From JARYGU01 sp033795365 (GTDB taxonomy: Bacteria > Pseudomonadota > Alphaproteobacteria > Rhizobiales > Rhizobiaceae), in contig JARYGU010000002.1 of the NCBI GenBank assembly GCA_033795365.1, forward strand, positions 434,001 through 498,000: a stretch of DNA of 64,000 bases, given 5' to 3'. The translations under genes and the position numbers were made by a program. Positions 50,056 through 57,638 of the stretch are shown one piece after another (the first letter of the stretch is position 1; every line of letters begins with the position of its first letter). The notes beneath the pieces were generated by a model, which was not told the origin of the DNA, did not search any database, and worked only from the letters and a program-made list of their open reading frames with translations.

Positions 50056-50874
50056 ATGAGCAATGCTGCAAGGCTTGACGGCAAGATCGCAGTCGTAACC
50101 GGCGGAACCCAGGGGCTCGGCGCGACCATCGCACGGCTTTTCGCCGAACGCGGCGCAAGCGGCATCGTCATCTGCGGCCGCAATGCCGCGAAGGGCGAGG
50201 CGAAGGCTGCGGAGATCGCATCGGCGACCGGCGCGAGGGTCGTCTTCGCTCCCGCCGATCTCGAGAAGGTCGAGGATGCGCGAAAGGTCATCGAAACCTG
50301 CGACCGCAGCTTCGGGCGCATCGATACGCTGGTGAATGTCGCGGCTCTGACGGATCGCGGCACGATCCTCGATACGACACCCGAGCTTTTCGACCGCATG
50401 TTTGCCGTCAATGTCCGCGCGCCCTTCTTCCTGATGCAGGAAGCGGTCAAGATCATGCGCCGTGAGAAGACGGAAGGCACGATCGTCAATATCGGCTCTA
50501 TGTCGGCGAAAGCCGGCCAGCCCTTCATCGCCGCCTACTGTGCCTCGAAGGGCGCCCTGGAAACGCTGACCAAGAACACGGCCTATGCCTTGCTGCGCAA
50601 CCGCATACGGGTCAACGGCCTGAATATCGGCTGGATGTCGACCGAAGGCGAGGACCGGATCCAGAAGGAATATCACGACGCCGAGGACGACTGGCTGAAG
50701 AAGGCGGCGGCAAGCCAGCCCTTCGGACGCCTCGTCGATCCGCAGGAGGTCGCCCGTGCCTGCGTCTATCTCTCGTCGGAAGAGTCGGGCCTGATGACCG
50801 GTTCGGTCATCTGCTTCGACCAGTCGATCTGGGGCGCTTACGATGGGTCGCCCCATCCGGTGGCGCCGCTCTGA
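50056..50874 (+). CDS. Short-chain dehydrogenase/reductase
   Basis: ATG 50056 stands behind GAGGAGG and gives 272 residues. The classical SDR motifs are TGGTQGLGATIARL (cofactor loop, about 15-28), NVAALTDRG in place of NNAG, a catalytic Ser in IVNIGSMSAKAG, and YCASK with the catalytic Tyr and Lys. The C-terminus RLVDPQEVARACVYLSSEES, then LMTGSVICFDQSIWG, is canonical. The acidic cofactor region (CGRNAAKGE) is compatible with NADP(H). It probably oxidises the product of, or substrate for, the PhyH enzyme. Confidence 0.94.
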   Translation: MSNAARLDGKIAVVTGGTQGLGATIARLFAERGASGIVICGRNAAKGEAKAAEIASATGARVVFAPADLEKVEDARKVIETCDRSFGRIDTLVNVAALTDRGTILDTTPELFDRMFAVNVRAPFFLMQEAVKIMRREKTEGTIVNIGSMSAKAGQPFIAAYCASKGALETLTKNTAYALLRNRIRVNGLNIGWMSTEGEDRIQKEYHDAEDDWLKKAAASQPFGRLVDPQEVARACVYLSSEESGLMTGSVICFDQSIWGAYDGSPHPVAPL

Positions 50875-50884
50875 AGGTGTCCGT

Positions 50885-50912
50885 CCGCATGCGACATCGA
50901 TGACGCATGCGG
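50885..50912 (+). terminator. Stem-loop after the SDR gene
   Basis: CCGCATGCG (50885-50893) and CGCATGCGG (50904-50912) are perfect 9-bp arms around a 10-base loop, 11 bases after the stop. There is no T-tract, so termination efficiency is uncertain. Confidence 0.5.
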
Positions 50913-50950
50913 GGCTTGATCCGAGGGCGGCATCATGACCATATGGCGCG

Positions 50951-51136
50951 GTCAGGTGCCTGCCATCCGGCGGGAGAATCGGGAATCCGGTGAAAATCCG
51001 GAACGTGCCCAACGCTGTGAAGGGGGACGGCCGCATCGGGATGCTTGAAGAGATTCAAGCATATGCCACTGGTTCTTGAACCGGGAAGGCAGATGTGGCC
51101 GGACGATCCCAAGTCAGAAGACCGGCCTGGCGAGAT
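50951..51136 (+). promoter_or_regulatory. Cobalamin (B12) riboswitch controlling bluB
   Basis: The 315-base gap before bluB contains the ordered conserved pieces of a cobalamin riboswitch: GGTGCCTGCC (50956-50965), GGGAATCCGGTGAAAATCCGG (50981-51001) with its core repeat, TGCCCAACGCTGTGA in place of the usual GCCCCCGCAACTGTGA (51006-51020), GCCACTGG (51065-51072), GGGAAGGC (51083-51090) and the B12-box region AAGTCAGAAGACCGGCC (51111-51127). Adenosylcobalamin binding would turn bluB off. Confidence 0.93.
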
Positions 51137-51189
51137 AGACCGCAACCGCGCGGACGGCGGGAGGTTTCGGCATTGTTGGGGAGACGACG

Positions 51190-51885
51190 ATGCGACCCGA
51201 ACCGAAGGACCATCTCGTCCGGGCGGAAGCCTTTTCGCATGGCGAGCGCGCGGCCGTCTACCGCGCCATAGAGACGAGGCGCGACGTACGCGACCAGTTC
51301 CTGCCCGATCCCTTGCCCGACGATCTCGTGCGGCGGCTTTTGAAGGCCGCGCATGACGCACCCTCGGTCGGCTTCATGCAGCCGTGGAATTTCATCCTGG
51401 TCAAAAGCATGGAGACACGCCGGCGCATCCATGCCGCCTTCCTTGGTGCCAACGAGGAGGCGGCGGCGATGTTCGAGGGCGAACGACGGGCGCAATACCG
51501 TTCGCTGAAGCTGGAAGGCATCCTCAAGGCGCCGCTCGGCATCTGCGTCACCTGCGACCCCTCCCGTGGCGGCAAGGTCGTTCTCGGGCGTACCCACAAT
51601 TCGCGCATGGATGTGTACTCGACCGTCTGCGCGGTGCAGAATCTCTGGCTTGCGGCGCGGGCGGAGGGCGTCGGCGTCGGTTGGGTCAGCATTTTCCGCG
51701 ACGAGGATCTGCGGGAAATCCTCGGTATTCCGGCCGGCATCGAGATTGTCGCCTGGCTCTGCGTCGGGTTCGTCGATGAACTTTACAGCGAGCCCGAGCT
51801 TGCGGTTAAGGGCTGGCGGCAGCGTCTGCCGCTCGATGAACTCGTGTTCGAGGAACGCTGGCAGGCGAAGGGTGTCCGGGAATGA
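51190..51885 (+). CDS. bluB: 5,6-dimethylbenzimidazole synthase
   Basis: The 231-residue protein belongs to the flavin-destructase BluB family: RAIETRRDVRDQFLPDPLPD, AAHDAPSVGFMQPWNFILV, THNSRMDVYSTVCAVQNLWL and GVGVGWVSIFRDEDLREILG. Asp32 and Ser167, the residues shown to be essential in S. meliloti BluB, fall at exactly these numbers here. The enzyme cannibalises FMNH2 with oxygen to make the lower ligand of vitamin B12. A GGGGAGACGACG ribosome site precedes ATG 51190, and the cobalamin riboswitch lies just upstream. Confidence 0.97.
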   Translation: MRPEPKDHLVRAEAFSHGERAAVYRAIETRRDVRDQFLPDPLPDDLVRRLLKAAHDAPSVGFMQPWNFILVKSMETRRRIHAAFLGANEEAAAMFEGERRAQYRSLKLEGILKAPLGICVTCDPSRGGKVVLGRTHNSRMDVYSTVCAVQNLWLAARAEGVGVGWVSIFRDEDLREILGIPAGIEIVAWLCVGFVDELYSEPELAVKGWRQRLPLDELVFEERWQAKGVRE

Positions 51886-51922
51886 CGACTGCCGCAGCGA
51901 GGGGCAAGCCGGTATCCTAAGG

Positions 51923-53056
51923 TCAGTTTGCTCCGGAAGCGGCCGGACGCTGCAGGTCTGTCGCCGATTCGGGCAGGAAAGCCGGACCGACGCTGCGCAC
52001 ATTGCTGTTGGCGGGATCGTATGCGCGTTCCTCGATCTTCCGGGGAGGCGGCTCGTGCTTTTCCTCCGGCATGGTGCGGATCGTGGTGACCGATCCGCCG
52101 CCGCCGCTTCCGATACCGTCCTCGGATGCACCCGGCTCCTGTTTTTCGCCGAGTGCCTTCTCGCGCTTGATCATCTCCCGGTAATAGGCCGAGAGGTCGC
52201 AGCCACATGTACCGGAACTCGAACGGTCACGCGCGCGGTAGGCAAAGGCCTGCGGCAGCATCGAATAAGGCCTGCCGGTGACCGCCGAAACCATCCGCCC
52301 GGTATCCTCCTCGAAAAGCGGATGATAGAAGAGCTCGGTCTCGACCTGCGGGCACATCATCGCGCAGACTTTCTGATCGCGCCGGAAATCGAGCGGTGTC
52401 GCGCCGGAAGAGATAGGAAAGAACCCGCCGTCGCAGGTGCGCACGCATACGGTGCGTAGACCGCCAGGCGAAGAGGCGGTGCCGGTGGGCGGACCGAGCC
52501 GTGTAATCGATGTCCCGCCGGCTTCGATGTCGAGCGGTATTCCCGACGGGCGCATGTCTTCGATGACATCCGTGGTCCCGGAGGTTGCGGCGGGCAGCAC
52601 CGCGGCATTCCCCTCGTTGCAGCCGTTCCTCTCCAGCGCCGCCAAAATCCGCCTGCGGGCGCCGGCGTTGCCGCCGGCGGAGGAAAATTCACGCCGCTTC
52701 TTGTTGAGGATCTGCAGATTGCGCTCCATCCTGTCGATAGCGGAGGCGAGCTCGCCGCAGGCGGCGGCGTTCGGTCCGCCGACGATCGTTATGCTGCCGC
52801 TGCTGCAGCCGAGGCGCCTCAGATCGCCATTCGCCTTGCGAAGCTCCATGTTCTGGCGGGTAATCGCTCCGCCGTAGCGGCGCGTGATCTCGCTGTTGTT
52901 CCGCAGAACATTCGGCGTATCGGCTGCCACGCGAGGCAGGCTGGCAAGGCGGCTCTGCAATCTCTCGCAGACCCCGACGGCTTGCGCCGTCCCGCCCTGC
53001 GGAAGCAGGAGCAGACCCGTCGCGAGTGCGAACAGCAGGCGAAAACTCGGTTTCAA
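51923..53056 (-). CDS. DUF2865 family exported protein
   Basis: The DUF2865 domain is clear from LRTVCVRTCDGGFFPISSGA, then DFRRDQKVCAMMCPQVETEL and a cysteine-rich GTCGCDLSAYY, with disulfides likely. No ATG gives a sensible N-terminus. I chose the TTG at 53056, which yields a good signal peptide (MKPSFRLLFALATGLLLLPQ and AQA), total 377 residues; a GTG at 53122 is the alternative. A helical middle part (NLQILNKKRREF) precedes the domain, and the C-terminal tail is proline- and glycine-rich. It is presumably periplasmic, function unknown. Confidence 0.82.
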   Translation of the reverse strand: MKPSFRLLFALATGLLLLPQGGTAQAVGVCERLQSRLASLPRVAADTPNVLRNNSEITRRYGGAITRQNMELRKANGDLRRLGCSSGSITIVGGPNAAACGELASAIDRMERNLQILNKKRREFSSAGGNAGARRRILAALERNGCNEGNAAVLPAATSGTTDVIEDMRPSGIPLDIEAGGTSITRLGPPTGTASSPGGLRTVCVRTCDGGFFPISSGATPLDFRRDQKVCAMMCPQVETELFYHPLFEEDTGRMVSAVTGRPYSMLPQAFAYRARDRSSSGTCGCDLSAYYREMIKREKALGEKQEPGASEDGIGSGGGGSVTTIRTMPEEKHEPPPRKIEERAYDPANSNVRSVGPAFLPESATDLQRPAASGAN

Positions 53057-53359
53057 GGCGGCACGTCCCAGCAGATATTCGCGGATTCCACCACCGGTGG
53101 CATTTTCGTCGATATCATAGGACACGCGGCGCGGAGCGCAACATGTTCCCAGCTCCCGACCGAAATGTGGAATCGAACCGCCGCGGCTGCTGAACCTGCT
53201 TGCAGCAGAAGTCTGGGGCGGCCTGTTTGCCGCTGCATTCTCACGGAGCATTCCTCAGCCCAAGGCGGAAAGCAGACAGTTACGTTTGAGTGTGCTAATT
53301 TCCGGACCGTCGTGGGGAAACCTTGCCGGTTTGTCGCAAACTCACATCCATGGGGGGCG
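53057..53359. other. Non-coding gap between the DUF2865 and GNAT genes
   Basis: This 303-base divergent region includes the palindrome CCACCGGTGG (53091-53100) close to the DUF2865 start and an imperfect CTGC-TTGCA-GCAG repeat near 53192. No gene or RNA was recognised. Part of it would be coding if DUF2865 starts at GTG 53122. Confidence 0.5.
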
Positions 53360-53863
53360 ATGCTTGTCGTTACGAAGGCGAGTACGTTTGCCGACTTTTA
53401 CGAAGCCCATGCGCTCATCGCGGAAATGGGCCGATGGGACGTTGCACAATGCGATGCGCAGGGCCTTCCGTCGGCAGAGGTGATTTCTGCCTATTATTCC
53501 GACGATGCCGAGAACCTGCTGGAAAAGTGCACGTCGCCGAACGCGGGCATGTACCTTGCTCGGGACGGCTCGGTCGTTTTAGGTTGCGTCGGCTATATGA
53601 GTCATGGAGATGTTGCGGAGATCATCAAGCTCTTCGTACGTCCGGAAGGACGAGGAAAGGGCGCTGGAACCCGCCTGCTTGCGACAGCGCTTCAGGCTAT
53701 CGAGCAGGCGCATTTCCGGAAAGTGAACCTGGCGACGATTTCATTCATGACGGATGCCATTTCGCTTTACCGCAAATTCGGCTTTCGGGACTGCGAGCCG
53801 TTCGAGCCCGCACCGAAAGGCTTGGAAACGGCCACGCTGTATATGGAAATGGTGATCAGATAG
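53360..53863 (+). CDS. GNAT family N-acetyltransferase
   Basis: ATG 53360 behind GGGGGG gives 167 residues with a complete GNAT fold. The pieces are GMYLARDGSVVLGCVGYMSH, VAEIIKLFVRPEGRGKGAGTRLLATAL (acetyl-CoA pyrophosphate loop R-G-x-G-x-G-T), NLATISFMTDAISLYRKFGF and a final ATLYMEMVIR. The substrate is unknown. It is a lone gene between DUF2865 and the malic enzyme, in the interval where S. meliloti carries its sinRI quorum-sensing genes as I remember that locus. Confidence 0.93.
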   Translation: MLVVTKASTFADFYEAHALIAEMGRWDVAQCDAQGLPSAEVISAYYSDDAENLLEKCTSPNAGMYLARDGSVVLGCVGYMSHGDVAEIIKLFVRPEGRGKGAGTRLLATALQAIEQAHFRKVNLATISFMTDAISLYRKFGFRDCEPFEPAPKGLETATLYMEMVIR

Positions 53864-54068
53864 CCTGACTGTGAGAACAGGCCGATTGTGCGTTTAGCCG
53901 GCGCCCGATAATTCCACTTCGAACTTCAAACGGAAATCAGTCGCAAAAGCCGGAGTTTACGGCCGACATTTCGCGACTGTTAAGTCGTTCCATATGTGGA
54001 GCGGGGGCTGGCAATACGCTCCCGCCTTTGTGATTCAACCGGCTTGAAAGGAGCGCACCGGATGCCGC

Positions 54069-56381
54069 TCAGGCGGGATAGGATGCCTCCACCACCGCGA
54101 GCGCCGCCATATTGACCACGCCGCGCGAGGTGACCGACGGTGAAAGGATATGCGCGGGCAGGGCTGCCCCAAGCAGGATCGGCCCGACATGCAGGCTGTC
54201 CGTCATCGTCTTGACGACCCCGAGCGTGATATTGGCCGCATCGAGATTGGGGAAGACGAGGAGGTTGGCTTCTCCGGTGAGCGTGCTGTTCGGCATGACG
54301 CGCTGGCGCAGCAGCTCGGAGATGGCCGAATCGCCGTGCATCTCACCGTCCACCTCGAGGTCCGGCGCCATGTCGCGCACCAGGGCGAGCGCCTTGCGCA
54401 TCTTGAAGGCGCTGGAGGAATCGCGCGAGCCGAAGTTGGAGTGCGACACGAGTGCGGCGCGCGGCGTGATACCGAAGCGGCGGATTTCCTGTGCTGCCAT
54501 GACCGTCATCTCCGCGACCTCTTCGGCGCTCGGATCGAAGGTCACATAGGTATCGGTGAAGAAGGTTGCGCCGCGCTGCGAAATCAGCAGGCTGAGGCCG
54601 GAAAAGTCGAGCACGCCCGCCTTCTTGCCGATGATCTGCGAAACGTCGCGCAAATGGCGGCTGTAGCGGCCTTCCACACCGCAGATCAGCGCGTCGGCTT
54701 CGCCGCGCTTGACGGAGAGGGCGCCGATGACGGTCTGGTTGGTTCTGACGATCGTGCGCGCGGCTTCGGGAATCACGCCGAGGCGGCCGACAAGGCGGAA
54801 ATAATCGTCGACATAGTCGCGATAGCGGGGATCGCCTTCCGGGTTGACGACTTCGAAATCGCTATCGGGCCGGATGCGCAGGCCGTAGCGTTTCAGGCGG
54901 GTTTCGATGATCTGCGGACGGCCAATGAGGATCGGATGGGCGATGTTTTCCTCAAGCAGGATCTGGGCAGCGCGCAGCACACGCTCGTCCTCGCCCTCGG
55001 CGAAGATCACACGCTTCTTCTCGGCCACTTTCGCGGCGGAGAAGATCGGCTTCATGATAAAGCCGGAGCGCCAGACGAAGCGATTGAGCTGATCGAGATA
55101 GGCGTCGAAATCCGTTATCGGCCGCACGGCGACGCCGGTTTCGGCCGCCGCCCGCGCGACCGCGGGTGCGATGCGCAGGATCAGCCGCTGGTCGAACGGC
55201 GAGGGGATCAGATAATCCGGTCCGAAGATCGGCGTCTCGCCGGAATAGGCGCGGGCGGCGACTTCCGAGACCTCCTCGCGCGCCAGCGCGGCGATGGCGC
55301 GCACCGCCGCCATCTTCATTTCCTCGTTGATCGTGCGCGCTCCGCAGTCGAGAGCTCCGCGGAAGATGTAGGGAAAACAGAGAACGTTGTTGACCTGGTT
55401 CGGGAAGTCCGAGCGCCCGGTGCAGATCATCGCGTCCGGCCGCGCGGCACGGGCTTCGGCGGGCATGATCTCGGGCGTCGGATTGGCGAGCGCCATGATC
55501 AGCGGCTTTTCCGCCATGCGGGCGAGCAGTTCCGGCTTGAGCACGCCGGCCGCGGAGAGGCCGAGAAACACGTCCGCCCCGTCGATGGTTTCGGAAAGCT
55601 GCCGCTTGTCGCTCTCCTGGGCGTAGATTGCCTTCCACTCGTCCATCAGCACCTCGCGCCCCTTGTAGACGAGGCCTTCGATGTCATGGACCCAGATGTT
55701 TTCCACGCGCGCGCCGAGCGTCACGAGCAGGTTGAGGCAGGCAAGCGCAGCGGCGCCGGCGCCGGAAGCGACGATCTTTGCATCGGCAAGCGATTTTCCG
55801 GCGAGTTCCAGGCCGTTCAGGATGGCCGCCGCGACGATGATGGCCGTTCCGTGCTGGTCGTCGTGGAAGACCGGGATATCCATCATTTCCCGCAGGCGCC
55901 GTTCGACGTCGAAGCATTCCGGAGCCTTGATGTCCTCCAGATTGATGCCGCCGAAGGTGGGTTCCAGCGCCGAGATGACTTCGACCATGTTGTCGACGGT
56001 CGGCGCATCGATCTCGATGTCGAAGACGTCGATCCCGGCGAACTTCTTGAAGAGCACCGCCTTGCCCTCCATGACCGGCTTGGAGGCCAGCGGGCCGATA
56101 TTGCCGAGGCCGAGCACCGCGGTGCCGTTCGATATCACCGCGACGAGATTGGAGCGGGCGGTATAGTCGGCGGCCGTTTCCGGATCGTCTCGGATGGCGA
56201 GGCAGGGCGCGGCCACGCCCGGGGAGTAGGCAAGAGCGAGGTCGCGCTGGTTGCCGAGCGGTTTGGTCGGATTGATCTCCAGCTTTCCGGGGCGGGGATA
56301 GCGATGGAAGAAAAGAGCCTGCTGATCGATGTCGCCGCTTGCGGGGCCGCTCTCCGTCTTCGATTTTTCACCAGTGCTCAT
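54069..56381 (-). CDS. dme: Malic enzyme with C-terminal phosphotransacetylase-like domain (DME type)
   Basis: From ATG 56381 the protein has 770 residues. The malic-enzyme part (about 1-430) contains RDLALAYSPGVAAPCLAI, VLGLGNIGPLASKPVMEGKA, the metal-binding GGINLEDIKAPECFDVE, FHDDQHGTAIIVAAAILNGL, and the Rossmann motif ASGAGAAALACLNLL. The phosphate acetyl/butyryl-transferase-like domain (about 440-770) has IFAEGEDERVLRAAQIL and ADALICGVEGRYSRHL. The length equals that I recall for NAD-dependent DME of S. meliloti (TME is a few residues shorter). It decarboxylates malate to pyruvate, a route needed for nitrogen-fixing bacteroids. NAD versus NADP preference is inferred, not shown. Confidence 0.88.
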   Translation of the reverse strand: MSTGEKSKTESGPASGDIDQQALFFHRYPRPGKLEINPTKPLGNQRDLALAYSPGVAAPCLAIRDDPETAADYTARSNLVAVISNGTAVLGLGNIGPLASKPVMEGKAVLFKKFAGIDVFDIEIDAPTVDNMVEVISALEPTFGGINLEDIKAPECFDVERRLREMMDIPVFHDDQHGTAIIVAAAILNGLELAGKSLADAKIVASGAGAAALACLNLLVTLGARVENIWVHDIEGLVYKGREVLMDEWKAIYAQESDKRQLSETIDGADVFLGLSAAGVLKPELLARMAEKPLIMALANPTPEIMPAEARAARPDAMICTGRSDFPNQVNNVLCFPYIFRGALDCGARTINEEMKMAAVRAIAALAREEVSEVAARAYSGETPIFGPDYLIPSPFDQRLILRIAPAVARAAAETGVAVRPITDFDAYLDQLNRFVWRSGFIMKPIFSAAKVAEKKRVIFAEGEDERVLRAAQILLEENIAHPILIGRPQIIETRLKRYGLRIRPDSDFEVVNPEGDPRYRDYVDDYFRLVGRLGVIPEAARTIVRTNQTVIGALSVKRGEADALICGVEGRYSRHLRDVSQIIGKKAGVLDFSGLSLLISQRGATFFTDTYVTFDPSAEEVAEMTVMAAQEIRRFGITPRAALVSHSNFGSRDSSSAFKMRKALALVRDMAPDLEVDGEMHGDSAISELLRQRVMPNSTLTGEANLLVFPNLDAANITLGVVKTMTDSLHVGPILLGAALPAHILSPSVTSRGVVNMAALAVVEASYPA

Positions 56382-56586
56382 TGTTCCGTTTCTACCCCGC
56401 AATCGTTCTTGGCCGCTCTTCTTGCATGAAAGCGATCGGTCGTGAAGTTTTCGCCTGCCATAAAGCCGCAAATGTTCCGGGTTGCAACGGTGAATCCCGA
56501 TGCCGGGATCAAATGCAGGGCGCCGCCCGGATGTTTCTCCACGCTTTGGAGGTGAAGACGTTGGACAACCTTGGCGCCGCCCGGCG

Positions 56587-56604
56587 ATGTCATCTTCCTG
56601 AAAC
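56587..56604 (+). promoter_or_regulatory. Degenerate Pho-box-like site upstream of the PlcP-like gene
   Basis: ATGTCATCTTCCTGAAAC agrees with the PhoB consensus at about 12 of 18 positions, keeping the TGTCAT half and CTG at the right 11-base phase. It lies 78 bases before ATG 56682 and reads in the same direction. The rest of the 300-base gap 56382-56681 holds nothing else I can name. Confidence 0.4.
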
Positions 56605-56681
56605 AAGAGTCTGATTTTCAACGCGTTGCATGAGGGTCTTGCGCTCTTGCCAGACATTGCGGCCTATTTGGAGACCGGAAT

Positions 56682-57527
56682 ATGACCGCCAACACGACAG
56701 CCACGGACGTCCGGCACTTCCGGACACTGTTCATCTCGGATGTCCATCTCGGCTCGAAGGCGGCGCGGGCCGATTTCCTGCTCGATTTCCTTCGCCATCA
56801 CGAAGCCGAAACGATCGTTCTGATCGGCGACATCGTCGACGGATGGCGGCTGAAGCGGAACTGGTACTGGCCGCAGAGCTGCAACGATGTGATCCAGAAG
56901 CTCCTGCGCAAGGCGCGCAAGGGCACGCGCATTATCTACATTCCCGGCAATCATGACGAATTCCTGCGCGACTTTCCCGGCATGCATTTCGGCGGCATCG
57001 AGGTCGCGGAGCGCATCACGCACGAAGCGGCGGACGGCAGGCGCTATCTGGTGCTGCATGGCGACGAATTCGACGTCGTGGTGCGCCATGCCCGGCTGCT
57101 CGCCTATCTCGGTGACTGGGCCTATGACGCCGCGATCGTGATCAACATAGCGCTCGCCGCCGTGCGACGCAGGCTCGGCCTGTCATATTGGTCATTTTCC
57201 GCCTGGGCGAAGCTGCAGGTGAAGCATGCGGTGAACTTCATCGGCGAGTTTCAGCGCGTCGTCGCCGAAGAGGCGCGCCGGAACAATGCGGACGGCGTCA
57301 TCTGCGGGCATATCCACCATGCGGTGATCGCCGAGATCGACGGCGTGCGCTACATCAACACGGGCGACTGGGTGGAAAGCTGCACGGCGATCGCGGAACA
57401 TCAAGACGGCGAGATGGAGCTGATCACCTGGCAGCGGATGAGCAAACCGCAGGACACGGATCAGCCGCAAGCCTTGCCGCAGCCCATTCCCTTCCGCTTC
57501 CGATCCGGAAGCGTGGAAGCCGCCTGA
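56682..57527 (+). CDS. plcP: Metallophosphoesterase, PlcP-type phospholipase C (LpxH-like)
   Basis: The 281-residue protein is a calcineurin-like phosphoesterase: ISDVHLGS (Asp20, His22), IGDIVDGW (Asp50, Asp53), PGNHDEF (Asn90, His91), LVLHGDEFD and VICGHIHHAV. Automatic annotation often calls such proteins UDP-2,3-diacylglucosamine diphosphatase. In S. meliloti the gene next to dme (SMc00171, from memory) encodes PlcP, which splits phosphatidylcholine to diacylglycerol during phosphate starvation and so allows phosphorus-free lipids to be made. The position beside the malic enzyme and the Pho-box-like site upstream favour PlcP. No signal peptide. Confidence 0.82.
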   Translation: MTANTTATDVRHFRTLFISDVHLGSKAARADFLLDFLRHHEAETIVLIGDIVDGWRLKRNWYWPQSCNDVIQKLLRKARKGTRIIYIPGNHDEFLRDFPGMHFGGIEVAERITHEAADGRRYLVLHGDEFDVVVRHARLLAYLGDWAYDAAIVINIALAAVRRRLGLSYWSFSAWAKLQVKHAVNFIGEFQRVVAEEARRNNADGVICGHIHHAVIAEIDGVRYINTGDWVESCTAIAEHQDGEMELITWQRMSKPQDTDQPQALPQPIPFRFRSGSVEAA

Positions 57528-57638
57528 CCGGCCGGAACCCGAGTTCGCCGCTTAGGTCAAAACTCCGACGAAAAGCGTTTGGCGCGCGCATATCGGCGTG
57601 ATAGATCTGAGGCATTCCTCGATTCAGGTCTCCGTCTC

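Noticed and set aside
51045..51356. Open frame between the SDR gene and bluB
   Set aside because: It overlaps the cobalamin riboswitch and the bluB start in another frame; the conserved RNA blocks explain the sequence better.
53941..54068. Terminator or operator near the malic enzyme 3' end (AGTCGC / GCGACT and GGAGCG / CGCTCC pairs)
   Set aside because: The arms are short and the loops long, with no T-tract; chance pairing is likely in this base composition.
54150..56429. 759-codon plus-strand open frame across the malic enzyme gene
   Set aside because: It is antisense of a clear malic enzyme, with no motif and no ribosome site.
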